This document shows positions 50,955-60,561 of a DNA stretch of 64,000 nucleotides, in pieces. The number at the start of each line of letters is the position of its first letter. Position 1 is the stretch's first letter. Origin of the DNA: Demequina sediminis (GTDB taxonomy: Bacteria > Actinomycetota > Actinomycetes > Actinomycetales > Demequinaceae); assembly GCF_030296675.1 (NCBI RefSeq), contig NZ_AP027736.1:2542001-2606000 (forward strand), given 5' to 3'. The notes below the pieces were generated by a model that saw only the letters and a list, made by a program, of their open reading frames with translations, was not told the DNA's origin and did no database searches. Position numbers and translations under genes: made by a program.

Positions 50955-52269
50955 GACCGCCTCCCGCGGTCGACTCCTGCGCGGCGTCGGCCTGCGTCGC
51001 GGCGGAGTCGTCCTCGTCCATGTGCTCGCGCCAGTCGCTGGGCAGCAGGTGGTCGAGGACGTCGTCGATCGAGATGGCGCCCACGAGGCGGTGCTCATCG
51101 TTGACGACGGGCAGCGCGAGGATGTCGTACGCAGCCATGCGACGCGCGACGACCGACAGGTGGTCGCCCGGGTGCAGCGGCGCGATCGCGGGATCCACGA
51201 GACCGCCAATGGAGTCGTGGGGAGGCTCGCGCAGGAGCCGCTGAATGTGCACGAGCCCGATGTAGCGGCCCGTGGGCGTCTCGAGCGGGGGACGCACCAC
51301 GAACACCATCGAGGCGAGAGCGGGCGGGAGCTCGTTCTTGCGCACCAGCGCAAGGCACGTCGCGACCGAGGTCTCGGGGCCCACGATCACGGGCTCGGTG
51401 GTCATCAGGCCACCCGCGGAGTCGTCCTCGTAGCCCAGCAGCTGCTCGACGTTGCGCGCGTCCTCGGGCTCCATGAGCTCGAGCAGCGCCGCCGCCTGCG
51501 TCGCGGGCAGGTCGCCTAGCAGGTCCGCGGCATCGTCGGGATCCATGGCCTCGAGGACGTCCGCCGCGCGCTCGGACTGCAGCGTCGACAGCAGGATGAT
51601 CTGCTCGTCCTCCGGCATCTCCTCGAGCACATCCGCGAGCCGCTCGTCGTCGAGGGCGGCGGCGATCTCGGCGGACCGCGAGGGCGTCATCTCCATGAGC
51701 GCCGCCGCGAGGTCGGCCGGCTTGTGGTCGCTGAAGGCCTCGATGACCAGCGAGGCGCCCTGGTTCTTGTCGCGCACGGACAGCCCGGTCACCTGGTCGA
51801 CGTCGACGACGAGCGCCTCGCCCCTGCGCGAGAAGCCGAGCACGCCGGTGCGACGCTGGGCGCGGCGCACGTAGAGCTTGGTGAGCCGCCACGTCTTGGT
51901 GCGGTCCTGCTCCATCGCGATGTCCTCGATGTACGCGGTCGAGCGGTCCTCCTTGAGCTTGACCGACCTCTCGAACAGCTCCGCGATCGCGAGCGTCTCG
52001 CCCTGGCGCGCCTTGAAGCGGCGCAGGTTGATGACGCCGGTGCAGATGACCTGGCCCGGGTTGATCGCGGTGACGCGCGTGAGGGGCATGAAGACGCGCC
52101 TGCGCCCAGGAACCTCGACCACGAGCCCCACCGCGGTGGGCGGGGTGCCGCCCGTGCGGCGCACCACCACCACGACATCGCGGACGCGCCCCACGGCGTC
52201 GCCGAGCGGGTCAAAGACCGTGGTGCCCGCGAGGCGCGCGATGTAGACGCGGTCGACTGCGGTGCTCAT
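50947..52269 (-). CDS. PRC-barrel/MgtE_N/CBS domain protein (no transporter domain)
   Basis: A 440-residue cytosolic protein. An N-terminal PRC-barrel-like region (residues about 5-90; TVFDPLGDAVGRVRDVVV) is followed by an MgtE N-terminal helical repeat domain (about 195-290; DVLEEMPEDEQIILLSTLQ, AADVLEAMDPDDAADLLGDLP) and a CBS pair (about 295-415). The transmembrane domain of MgtE channels is absent, so it is not itself a magnesium transporter. The MgtE_N and CBS parts sense Mg2+ or nucleotides in MgtE, so a regulatory role with the DUF1003 partner is plausible. A five-codon upstream ORF overlaps its start. Confidence 0.88.
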   Translation of the reverse strand: MSTAVDRVYIARLAGTTVFDPLGDAVGRVRDVVVVVRRTGGTPPTAVGLVVEVPGRRRVFMPLTRVTAINPGQVICTGVINLRRFKARQGETLAIAELFERSVKLKEDRSTAYIEDIAMEQDRTKTWRLTKLYVRRAQRRTGVLGFSRRGEALVVDVDQVTGLSVRDKNQGASLVIEAFSDHKPADLAAALMEMTPSRSAEIAAALDDERLADVLEEMPEDEQIILLSTLQSERAADVLEAMDPDDAADLLGDLPATQAAALLELMEPEDARNVEQLLGYEDDSAGGLMTTEPVIVGPETSVATCLALVRKNELPPALASMVFVVRPPLETPTGRYIGLVHIQRLLREPPHDSIGGLVDPAIAPLHPGDHLSVVARRMAAYDILALPVVNDEHRLVGAISIDDVLDHLLPSDWREHMDEDDSAATQADAAQESTAGGGRG

Positions 52270-52283
52270 GTGTCCAACCTCAT
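52266..52283 (-). CDS. Five-codon leaderless upstream ORF (MRLDT)
   Basis: The -10 box TACGCT (minus strand, 52290-52295) ends six bases before an ATG. That ATG opens M-R-L-D-T-stop. The stop TGA overlaps the ATG of the MgtE_N gene (ATGA). Translation of the real gene would therefore be coupled to this minimal ORF. It may be a regulatory leader or a chance start; no ribosome site precedes the main ATG. Confidence 0.4.
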   Translation of the reverse strand: MRLDT

Positions 52284-52303
52284 GTGCCCAGCGTAGTCCC
52301 GGC

Positions 52304-53775
52304 TTATGCGCGCACAGCCTCCCAGCACTCGAGCAGCGCCGCGACGCTCGCGCGCACGTCGTCCTCCGTGGTCGCCTGGTCCGACACGGAGATCCGCATC
52401 GCGGGCCTGCCCTTCCAGACCGTGCCCCCCGCCCACATGGTCCCCTCGCGCTGCGCCGCCTCGATTACGGCGGCCGTCACGGCATCGTCCCCCGTCCGCC
52501 GGGCGCGGAGCCAAAGGCGACCATGACCTGGTTGAGGGCCACGGGCGCGAGCACCTCGACGCCCGCATCGCACAGGAGCGACGCGAAGAGACGCGCGCGG
52601 GCGCACGTGCGGTCGATGAGATCGGCGACGCCGGAGCGGCCGTTCGACGCGAGCATCGCCCACGTCTCGATGCCGCGGGCGCGCTGCGACATCTGCAGGC
52701 CCAGGCTCATGAGCGGGCGCGCGTCCCCGCTCGCGACGTAGGCGGCGCTCATGGCCGTCGTGCGCTCGAGGTCGGCGCGCTCGCGGACGATCGCGATGCC
52801 CGAGTCGTACGGGACGTTGAGCCACTTGTGGGCATCGGTGCCCCACGAGTCGGCGAGAGCGGCGCCCGCCACCTGGTGGCGCAGCAAGGGCGAGGCGGCG
52901 GCCCACAGCCCGAACGCGCCGTCGATGTGCACCCAGCCGCCGCGCTCGCGCACCCCGGGGATGATCGCCTCGAAGGGGTCCGAGGCCCCCGTGTTGACGT
53001 TGCCGGCCTGCAGCACCACGAGCGTGAGGTGGTCGGTGTCGGTGGGGAAGCGCGCCGCGTCGATCGCGCCGGTCGCGTCCGTGGGGACGCGCTCGATCCG
53101 GTCCACTCCCAAGCCCGCGAGCCGCAGGGCCTTGAGTGCGGAGACGTGAACCTCCTCGCCGGTGATGACGCGCAGCGCGGGTGCCCCGAAGAGCCCGTCC
53201 GCGTTGACGCTCCACCCCGCGCGGGTGAGCAGCGCGTCGCGGCCCGCGAGGATGCCGGTGAGGTTTGCGAGGGTCGCTCCCGGGGTGAACGTCGCGGTGG
53301 CCGTGGGGGGCAGGCTCAGCAGGTCGAGCACCCAGCCCGCCGCGACCTCGTCCAAGGTGGAGGCGACGGGCGACATCACGGGCAGTGCGGGATTCTGGTC
53401 CCACTGGCCCGCGAGCAGGGCCGCGGCGCCCGCGGCGTTGTCGACGCCGCCGTTCACGAACCCGAAGAAGCGGCCCTGTGCCTGCGCGACGGTCGCGGGG
53501 GAGCCGAGCGTGTCGAGCTCGACGAGCACCTCGCGCGCGTCGCGTGGGCCGTCCTGCAGCGGCCGGCGGAACGCGTCGAGCGCGGCGACCGCCTCCGGAT
53601 CAGGCGCGATGGGACGATGCCTGGCGCCGGCCACGTACGAGGCCGCCCGTCGCGCCGCCTCCGTGATGAGGCCGATGCGCTCGCGGGCGAGGGCCAGGGA
53701 GGTCGGGTTGGTGAGGGCGCGGTCGAGGGTGGCCCGCGGTGCGGCGCCGGGGCGGGCCAGATCGGTGAGGGACAT
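52304..53775 (-). CDS. PLP-dependent group II amino acid decarboxylase, frameshifted in this sequence
   Basis: Aromatic-amino-acid/glutamate-type decarboxylase of about 490 residues. Motifs are FFGFVNGGVDNAAG, FTPGATLANLTGILAGRDAL, HIDGAFGLWAAAS and PLP Lys317 in GTDAHKWLNVPYDSG. The frame breaks at 52487-52491: one more base in the run gives APGGRGDDAVTAAVIEAA and the expected C-terminus (WKGRPAMRISVSDQATT). Substrate not determinable; aromatic L-amino acids or glutamate-like acids are possible. It is divergent from a MocR regulator, which probably controls it. Confidence 0.88.
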
Positions 53776-53814
53776 GCCAGCATCCTCGTGTCGAGTGGCC
53801 CCCGTGGACCAGGG

Positions 53815-53859
53815 CCAGTTCGGGAAGTCATGGCCCTTGGCAGAAGGTGCCAGTTCGGG
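53815..53859. promoter_or_regulatory. Direct-repeat operator between decarboxylase and MocR genes
   Basis: CCAGTTCGGG occurs at 53815-53824 and 53850-53859 in the same orientation (35-base period), within the 97-base divergent gap. TGGCCC/GGGCCA half-sites flank the first copy. MocR regulators such as PdxR and GabR bind direct repeats in this position. Confidence 0.5.
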
Positions 53860-53872
53860 GTGAGATGGACCC

Positions 53873-55273
53873 ATGCGCACCACCGCCGACCAACTCTCTG
53901 GCGTGCTCGACCACTGGAAGTCGGGCACGGGACCGCTGTACCAGCAACTCGCCGACGCGATCGTGTCTCTCGCGGAGGCGGGCTCCCTCGAGCACGGCGC
54001 GCGGCTGCCGTCGGAGCGTGCCCTCGCCGTCCAGCTTCACCTGTCGCGCAACACCGTGACCGCCGCGTACCAGCGGCTGCGCGATCAGGGGTGGCTCGAG
54101 GCCTCTCCCGGCTCCGCGCCGCGGTTGGGGATGCGCTCTCGCGGGGTGTCCGCGCTCACGGCCCAGGATCGCTTCTCGAGGATCCTTGTGGGGCAGCAGG
54201 AGCCGCTCGTCGCGCTCAACACCGCGTCGCCGCCGCCCGCACCCGCGGTGTCCGAGGCGCTGTCGCGGCCCGAGGAGTTCTTGGGTGCGATCGCGGCCGT
54301 GGGCAACGGCTACGCGGCGCTGGGGGACCGGGATCTCACGCTCGCGGTGACGGATCACCTGCGCGCGCTTGGCATCGCGGCGCGGCCCGACGAGGTCGTC
54401 ATCACGTCGGGTGCGCAGCAGGCCCTGTGGCTCGCGGTGACCGCGCTCGCGAGCGCGTCGACCCCGGTGGCGCTCGAGGCGATCACGTATCCGGGTGTCT
54501 TCGACGCGATCCAGGCCGCGGGCTCTCGGCCCCTCGCGCTGCCCATGAGCGACACCGGCCTCGACGTCGAGGGAGCGGCCAAGCTGCTCCGCGCCGCGCA
54601 GCCCGACCTCGCGTATGTGACCACGTTCAACAACCCCACGGGAACCGCGCTGCGCGACGGCGACGCGGTGCGCCTGCTCGAGGCCGCGGCAGCGGCGGAG
54701 ACCACGGTGATCGACGATCGCATCATCGGCGACCTCGCGCTCGACGGCTCGCGGCCGCGCCCGTTCGCGGCCCTGGGCACGCGTGCGTCGGTGGTGACCA
54801 TTGGGGGTCTGTCCAAGGTCTTCTGGGGCGGGCTGCGCATCGGCTGGCTGCACACCAACGCGACCCTGGCCGCCCAGCTGCGTCACCGCCGCGCCGCGAT
54901 GGACCTCGGCAGCCCGGCGCTGTTCCAGCGGCTGGGCGCGCGGCTGCTGCGCGAGCACTTCGAGGAGACGCTCGCGTGGAGGATCGAGACTCTGCGCGAG
55001 TCACTCGGGGTCGCGCGCGAGGCGATCACGGAGGCGGGGCTCGACTGGGAGTACGTCGAGCCGGCCGGCGGACCGTCGCTGTGGGTGCGCCTGCCAGGAA
55101 TGTCGGCGGAGCGCTTCGCCGAGCGGGCCGAGCGCGCGGGCGTGCCCGTGGTCGCCGGATCGGCGTTCTCGGTGGTGCCTGGGTCGGGATCGGATCGCTT
55201 CCGGCTGCCCATCTACCTGCCGCCCGAGCAGATCCGGCTGGGGATCAAGGTGCTCGCCGAGCGCGCGGCCTGA
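53873..55273 (+). CDS. MocR-family transcription regulator (GntR HTH fused to aminotransferase fold)
   Basis: A 466-residue regulator. The N-terminal GntR winged helix (residues about 10-80; GPLYQQLADAIVSL, GARLPSERALAVQLHLSRNTV) is joined by a linker to an aminotransferase class I/II domain. It keeps the PLP Lys315 (TIGGLSKVFWGGLRIGW), NNPTGTAL and DDRIIGDL, so it should bind PLP or an amino-PLP adduct as effector. It is divergent from the decarboxylase, its likely target. Confidence 0.92.
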   Translation: MRTTADQLSGVLDHWKSGTGPLYQQLADAIVSLAEAGSLEHGARLPSERALAVQLHLSRNTVTAAYQRLRDQGWLEASPGSAPRLGMRSRGVSALTAQDRFSRILVGQQEPLVALNTASPPPAPAVSEALSRPEEFLGAIAAVGNGYAALGDRDLTLAVTDHLRALGIAARPDEVVITSGAQQALWLAVTALASASTPVALEAITYPGVFDAIQAAGSRPLALPMSDTGLDVEGAAKLLRAAQPDLAYVTTFNNPTGTALRDGDAVRLLEAAAAAETTVIDDRIIGDLALDGSRPRPFAALGTRASVVTIGGLSKVFWGGLRIGWLHTNATLAAQLRHRRAAMDLGSPALFQRLGARLLREHFEETLAWRIETLRESLGVAREAITEAGLDWEYVEPAGGPSLWVRLPGMSAERFAERAERAGVPVVAGSAFSVVPGSGSDRFRLPIYLPPEQIRLGIKVLAERAA

Positions 55274-55311
55274 GGACTCGCCGCCGCCCGCCACCCCCAC
55301 CTCCCCTTTTC

Positions 55312-55391
55312 GCAAGTCACACATCTGGCGACAGGTGGAGCGCGAATCACGCACGAATCGCGAGACACCGGTCCTCAGAGGTGTGACTTGC
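55312..55391. repeat. Intergenic inverted repeat (family A)
   Basis: GCAAGTCACAC (55312-55322) is inverted as GTGTGACTTGC (55381-55391); the left arm continues into ATCTGGCG as in the copy at 15854-15924. It lies between the convergent MocR and monooxygenase genes. It may act as a terminator although its 58-base spacer is long. Confidence 0.65.
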
Positions 55392-55443
55392 GGGGGTCGC
55401 GCGGGTGGGGGTCCGGGGCCGGTGGGCGCGGGTGCGGCTGCCC

Positions 55444-56421
55444 CTAGGCCCCCGCGAGACTGACGGAGCGCAGCCGCGACTCGGGCTCGAGAGAGGGGTG
55501 CACGGTGATGAGCTCGTCGGCGCGGGCCGCGGCTGCGAACTCCTCGAGCCCCGCGCGCACCTGCTCTGGGGTGCCGACCGCAGCCTTCGACATCATCGCC
55601 GCGATCCCCGCGCCCTGCTCGGTCGTGAGGAACGCGTCGATCTCCGCGTCGCTGTAGTCGCGCGCCGCGGGCCCCCGCGCAAGGAGCGACCTCACGCGGT
55701 ACCGGCGGGCGGCCTCGAACTCGGCAACGGCATCGGCCTCATCCTCCGCCGCCACCACGTTGACGCCCGCGATGACGTGCGGCTCGGGGTGCGCCTCGCT
55801 GGGCGTGTAGGTGCCCCGGTAGAGCGCGACGGCCTGCTCGAGGGCCTGTGGGGCGAAGTGCGAGGCGAACGCGAAGGGCAGGCCGAGCTGCGCCGCGAGT
55901 TGGGCGCCGAACAGCGACGAGCCCAGGATGTACAGCGGCACGCGGGAGTGTGCGCCCGGTGTCGCGGTGAGGCCGTCGGGACGGGAGTCACCCGCGAGCA
56001 GCCCCTGCAGCTCGACCACGTCCTGAGGGAAGCGATCCGAGGCGTCAGGGGTGCGCCGCAGCGCCGCATAGACGGCCCGCTCGCCGCCGGGTGCCCGGCC
56101 CAGCCCCAGGTCGATGCGGCCCGGGTGCAGCGCCGCGAGCGTGCCGAACTGCTCCGCGACCACGAGCGGCGAGTGATGCGGAAGCATGACGCCGCCCGCG
56201 CCGAGCCGGATGGCCGAGGTGTGGGCCGCGACGTGCGCGATCACCACGGCGGGTGCGGACGATGCGATGGTGGGCATCCCGTGGTGCTCGGCGTACCAGA
56301 CGCGGCCGTAGCCGGCGGACTCGGCGGTGCGGGCGAGCTCGACCGAGTGGGCGAGGCTTTCCGCGGCGGTGCCGCCGGGGCGGATGAAGGCGAGATCGAG
56401 CAGGGACAGGGCGACGGGCAT
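55444..56421 (-). CDS. Luciferase-like flavin-dependent monooxygenase
   Basis: A 325-residue LLM-class oxidoreductase of the MsnO8/YhbW type ([67 protein letters not shown]). It should use reduced flavin from a separate reductase; no reductase is adjacent. Substrate unknown. It is a complete TIM barrel. Confidence 0.9.
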   Translation of the reverse strand: MPVALSLLDLAFIRPGGTAAESLAHSVELARTAESAGYGRVWYAEHHGMPTIASSAPAVVIAHVAAHTSAIRLGAGGVMLPHHSPLVVAEQFGTLAALHPGRIDLGLGRAPGGERAVYAALRRTPDASDRFPQDVVELQGLLAGDSRPDGLTATPGAHSRVPLYILGSSLFGAQLAAQLGLPFAFASHFAPQALEQAVALYRGTYTPSEAHPEPHVIAGVNVVAAEDEADAVAEFEAARRYRVRSLLARGPAARDYSDAEIDAFLTTEQGAGIAAMMSKAAVGTPEQVRAGLEEFAAAARADELITVHPSLEPESRLRSVSLAGA

Positions 56422-56521
56422 GGCGGCCTTTCGGGCGGGGAGGGTGATGCTCCCTCAACGCGCGAGACCCCCGTGGGTATGCCCGGGGAGGCGCGGCGAT
56501 GCCGCGACGATGCGGCGGGGT

Positions 56522-57976
56522 CTACGACCCGTCGCGCTCGCCGGTGACCTCCGCCGCGCCCGCGGCGACCTCGTCCGCGGTGCCGTGTGTGGCATCGTCC
56601 AGTCCCCTCGACCGTCGCACCCGCACGGTCACTACGTGAATCGCGCCGGCGAGCGCGAAGGCGCCCACGAAGAGCAGCAGCGCGGCGACGGGGTTCTCCA
56701 TGAGGGTCGGGTCGATCACCATGACCGCAGCCAGCACCAGCATGGTCACGCCCGCGATGAGCTTGAGCAGCTCGCCGTGCTTGTCCTGCATCTTGGTGGC
56801 GCGCATGGTCGCGACGGCGATACCGAACACGATGAGCTCGTCGAGCAGGAACGGGATCATGTAGGCCACAAACAGCAGGCCGGTCTGCGCGGGACCCACG
56901 TCGTTGGCCTGCAGCAGGCCCGTCCACAGCACGGGGAAGCCCGCCGTGCACGGGGTCTCGAGGAGCGACACACCCACCGCGAGCACCACTGTTGCGCCCA
57001 ACGCCGGCAGCAGCGCCTTCTTGCCCGCGGCCTCACGCATGCGCCGGTAGATGCCGGGCTTAGCGGAGTCCGAGATCGTGAAGGACAGCCCCTTCTTGAA
57101 GGCGAAGTAGTCCTTGACCGACACGATGCCGAACACGCCGGCGACCAGCGCGACCACCACCTGAATCCAGCCCAGGAAGCCCACCACCGTGAGCGCCGAG
57201 TAGAACGCGGCCATGTAGAGCGCGTACATCGCGGCCGTGACGGTGAGGAACGTGGTGCCGATCGCGATGACGCGGCGGCGGTTGTTGGTGCGCAGCACGA
57301 TCGTCAGCAGGACCGAGATCACCCATAGCGAGCACGGGTTGATGCCGTCGACAAACCCGATGATGAGGGTCGAGACCAGCAGCGACTTGTCGCCGAGCGA
57401 GACGTCGCCGACGAGGGGCACCTCGATGAGCGTGCCGTCGTCCTCGACGGTGCAGATGCCCTCCTCCTGCGAGCACGTGCCGGCGCCCGCGGTGCCATAG
57501 ACGCCCGGTCGCGGCGCCTCGCCGCGGTCGACCTGCGCGAGTGCGGCGGCGAGGTCCTGGGAGATGGGGTCCGTCCAGCCGATCCAGATGCGCTCGCCCA
57601 CGATCGTCGTGGGCACTGACCCGGCCTCGAAGTCCATCTCCTCGCCCACGCGGGCGAAGAGGTCGCGGTTCGCGGCGTCGTTCCACACCTCGAGCTGCAC
57701 GATCTCGAGGTCCGGATACTGGCTCGCGACGCGCTCGAGCCACTCCTTCTCCTCGGCGCAGTTGGGGCAGCCGTCGCCCCAGAACAGCACGAGGTCTGCC
57801 TCGGGGAGGGACGATGCCTCGGTCGGGTCGGCGACGTCGGTGGTGGCCGTCCCGGCGACGGTGGCGGGTGCGGCGGTCCACGAGGTGGCCTGGGCGGGTG
57901 CGGAGACGAGGAGGAGCCCGCCCAGCACCGCCGACCCGAGCACGAGGAGGCGTGGCAAGCGTGCGGCGGCGTGCAT
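56522..57976 (-). CDS. Thioredoxin-like/CcdA-type membrane thiol-disulfide protein
   Basis: A 484-residue fusion. A signal peptide (about 1-31; LLVLGSAVLGGLLLVSAPAQA) is followed by an extracytoplasmic thioredoxin fold with a CPNC redox motif (near residue 70; FWGDGCPNCAEEKEW) and SVPTTIVGERIWIGW. A CTF loop with three more cysteines comes next. The C-terminal half has about eight helices with cysteines at GINPCSLWV and LETPCTAGFPV, as in the DsbD/CcdA electron-transfer domain. It probably carries electrons from cytosolic thioredoxin across the membrane to the attached thioredoxin domain. Confidence 0.82.
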   Translation of the reverse strand: MHAAARLPRLLVLGSAVLGGLLLVSAPAQATSWTAAPATVAGTATTDVADPTEASSLPEADLVLFWGDGCPNCAEEKEWLERVASQYPDLEIVQLEVWNDAANRDLFARVGEEMDFEAGSVPTTIVGERIWIGWTDPISQDLAAALAQVDRGEAPRPGVYGTAGAGTCSQEEGICTVEDDGTLIEVPLVGDVSLGDKSLLVSTLIIGFVDGINPCSLWVISVLLTIVLRTNNRRRVIAIGTTFLTVTAAMYALYMAAFYSALTVVGFLGWIQVVVALVAGVFGIVSVKDYFAFKKGLSFTISDSAKPGIYRRMREAAGKKALLPALGATVVLAVGVSLLETPCTAGFPVLWTGLLQANDVGPAQTGLLFVAYMIPFLLDELIVFGIAVATMRATKMQDKHGELLKLIAGVTMLVLAAVMVIDPTLMENPVAALLLFVGAFALAGAIHVVTVRVRRSRGLDDATHGTADEVAAGAAEVTGERDGS

Positions 57977-58135
57977 GGAGTCTCCTCGGGGTCGGCTTCG
58001 GCCGGTGCCAGGTTAGGCGTGGACCCCGCCCGCGGCGTGGGCAGTTGGTCCCGTGGTGTGGGCGCTGAGGGGCCGCGGGCGCTACGGTCGAGGCAGCGGG
58101 TCCCAGGACCGATGCGGGGCGGGGGAGGAGCGACG

Positions 58136-58999
58136 ATGCTGCTGTTCTACGTGGACGAGTCGGGCGGGACCACGATGGGCGGCTCGCTCGCGCCGCTGGT
58201 CGAGGGGCGCACCCACGTGCGCGATCTCTTCGCGCTCGCGGCGGTGGGCATCCACGACTCGTCGCGGGAGCCGCTCGCGGAGGAGCTGGTCGCCGTCAAG
58301 GCTCGCCACTTTGGCGAGGGCGCCGTCGCGCGCGCGTGGGGCGAGACGGAGATCAAGGGGCGCAACCTCGCCGAGGCCGCGCGGGCGCGCGAGGGTCACG
58401 CGCCGCGAGACCTACCCGCAGGCTATGCGGCCGTCGCGGATCCGGCGAGGCTCGGCAATCTGCTGCGCGACCTGGGGCAGCTGTTCGCGAAGTTCCGCCC
58501 ACTGGTCTTCACGGTGATCGTCGACAAGCGGGCCCTGCGCGCGATCGACCCCCTCGCGAGCCCTCTCGGCATCGCGTACGCGCGCCTCTACGAGCGCGTC
58601 GCTCAGACGCTCGGCAGCGTCAACAGGGGTGAGGGGGCGATCTTTGTGGCCGACCGCCAGGATGAGCACGAGGCGTACTTCGACTCGGGCGCGATGCACC
58701 ACGTGCGTCGCGAGATGGCGTCCAAGGGCGTCAACCGCCCCAACTTCAACCTCGTCATCGACAAGCCGGTGTGGATCGACCCGACCCTCAGCACGTGGGA
58801 TCGCGAGCTCATCCAGCTGCCCGACCTCGTGGCCTTCGCGGTCCGGGCCTGGTATGCGCACGGCCGCCCGCCCGCGGCGCGGCACTATCTGTGGGACAAG
58901 ATCGAGCCGTGCTTCGCCGCGCACTGGAACACCACCAAGGCGCAGGGCGGCGGCATCATGGTCTACCCGGACCCCGGCAGGTATCCGCCGGTGCGGTGA
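58136..58999 (+). CDS. DUF3800 protein
   Basis: A 287-residue protein beginning MLLFYVDESGGTTMGG. The FxDESG motif and later Asp/Glu-bearing segments (VTVIVDKRAL-like, FVADRQDEHEAYFDSG, LPDLVAFAVRAWY) are the hallmark of DUF3800, an RNase H-like family of unknown function sometimes found in defence or mobile contexts. ATG 58136 has GGAGGAG upstream. It stands alone between convergent and divergent housekeeping genes. Confidence 0.82.
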   Translation: MLLFYVDESGGTTMGGSLAPLVEGRTHVRDLFALAAVGIHDSSREPLAEELVAVKARHFGEGAVARAWGETEIKGRNLAEAARAREGHAPRDLPAGYAAVADPARLGNLLRDLGQLFAKFRPLVFTVIVDKRALRAIDPLASPLGIAYARLYERVAQTLGSVNRGEGAIFVADRQDEHEAYFDSGAMHHVRREMASKGVNRPNFNLVIDKPVWIDPTLSTWDRELIQLPDLVAFAVRAWYAHGRPPAARHYLWDKIEPCFAAHWNTTKAQGGGIMVYPDPGRYPPVR

Positions 59000-59008
59000 G
59001 CCTGCGGG

Positions 59009-60451
59009 TCAGGCGCGGCGCAGTCGCGCCATCCACTGTTCGATCGCGTCGACCTCACGGGGGAGCGCCGCGGACAGGTTTTCCGCCCCGTCCTCGGTGA
59101 CCAGGACATCGTCCTCGATCCTGATCCCGATCCCGCGCAGCTCCGCGGGCGCCGCGAGGTCGCCCTCCTGGAAGTACAGGCCGGGCTCGATCGTGAAGAC
59201 CATGCCGGGCTCGAGGACGCCCTCGAGGTAGAGGTCGCGCTTGGCCTCGGCGCAGTCGTGGACGTCGAGACCCAGGTGGTGGCACGTGCCGTGGACCATC
59301 CAGCGTCGGTACAGCTTGGACTCCGGGTCCTCCTGCGCGGGGGCGATGCCCCACTCGGTGAGGCGCTGCTCGATGACCTCCATCGCCGCGAGGTGAACGT
59401 CGAGGAAGCGGATGCCGGGCCTGACGATGGCGAAGGCCGCATCGGCGGCCTCGAGCACGATCTCGTAGACCCTACGCTGCGTCGCGGTGAAGGTGCCGTC
59501 GACCGGCAGCGTGCGCGTGATGTCCGCGGTGTAGAGGCTCTCGACCTCGACGCCCGCGTCGAGCAGCAGGAGGTCACCCGCACGCACCTGGCCCGTGTTG
59601 GAGATCCAGTGCAGGGTGGTGGCGTGCGGGCCCGAGGCGGCGATGGTCTCGTAGCCCACGCCGTTGCCCTCCTCGCGCGCGTGGCCGTCGAAGGTCGCCT
59701 CGATCACGCGCTCGCCGCGCTTGTGGCCGATTGCGCGCGGCAGCTCGGGGACCACTCGCTCGAAGCCCGCGATGGTCGCGTCGACAGCGTCGCGCAACTG
59801 CTGGATCTCGTACTCGTCCTTGACGAATCGCATCTCGGACAGCGCGACCCGCGCCTTCTTGCTCGGCTGATTCGCGGTGCGCACGCCCTTCGGGAGGTCC
59901 GCCAGCGCCCTCGTCTCGATGCCGGTCATCGCGGCAAACTCCGCGAGGCCCGGGCGGCGCCCGATCCAGAACTCGCCCGCCGCGGGGTCCGAGTAGAAGC
60001 CCTCGTCCCCCGGCTGCGCGGGCGGGATGAGGTACAGCGTGACGTCGTGCCCCTCGCCCTCGCGGGGCTCGAACACCAGGATCGCGCCGGGCTCGCGGTC
60101 GATCCCCAGGCCGGTGAGGTAGGTGAAGTCCGACGACGGGCGGAAGCGATAGTCCGTGTCGTTGGCGCGGGTCTTCAGGGTGCCGGCCGGCACCACGATG
60201 CGTTCGCCTGGGAAGCGTGCGCTCAGCCGCGCTCGCCGCTCGGCGGCGTAGGGCGCGGCCGCGATTCGCGTCACCTCGACGTCCTCGTGTGGCGCCCAGT
60301 GCTCGCCCATGAAGTCCTTGAACTCCTGCGTGGAGGGGCGGGTGGTGCGGGCCTTGTTGGTCTGGACCTTGTCGTTCACCTCGCCATGCTCCCACGGCTC
60401 GGGCGGGGGACGAATCGTGCGAAGGGGACGGATTGCATCGTCCCTGGTCAT
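59009..60451 (-). CDS. pepP: Xaa-Pro aminopeptidase (M24B)
   Basis: A 480-residue metallopeptidase releasing N-terminal residues before proline. An N-terminal creatinase-like domain (YRFRPSSDFTYLTGLGIDREPG) is followed by a pita-bread domain with metal ligands in LLLDAGVEVESLYTADITRT, HGTCHHLGLDVHD, MVFTIEPGLYF and GIRIEDDVLV. The first ATG (60451) gives an N-terminal extension; a GTG at about 60380 (VNDKVQTNK) is an alternative. Confidence 0.93.
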   Translation of the reverse strand: MTRDDAIRPLRTIRPPPEPWEHGEVNDKVQTNKARTTRPSTQEFKDFMGEHWAPHEDVEVTRIAAAPYAAERRARLSARFPGERIVVPAGTLKTRANDTDYRFRPSSDFTYLTGLGIDREPGAILVFEPREGEGHDVTLYLIPPAQPGDEGFYSDPAAGEFWIGRRPGLAEFAAMTGIETRALADLPKGVRTANQPSKKARVALSEMRFVKDEYEIQQLRDAVDATIAGFERVVPELPRAIGHKRGERVIEATFDGHAREEGNGVGYETIAASGPHATTLHWISNTGQVRAGDLLLLDAGVEVESLYTADITRTLPVDGTFTATQRRVYEIVLEAADAAFAIVRPGIRFLDVHLAAMEVIEQRLTEWGIAPAQEDPESKLYRRWMVHGTCHHLGLDVHDCAEAKRDLYLEGVLEPGMVFTIEPGLYFQEGDLAAPAELRGIGIRIEDDVLVTEDGAENLSAALPREVDAIEQWMARLRRA

Positions 60452-60561
60452 GGTCGTGTTGCAATCCGCGCCAGGATGCCTAAAACGGCCGCGGCGAGAG
60501 CCGGTGCGGCCATAGGATCATCGTGGCCTCACGGCCGTCCCCGACCCTGAAGGAGAGCACA

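Noticed and set aside
50947-52269. MgtE magnesium transporter
   Set aside because: The transmembrane domain is absent; only PRC-barrel, MgtE_N and CBS regions are present.
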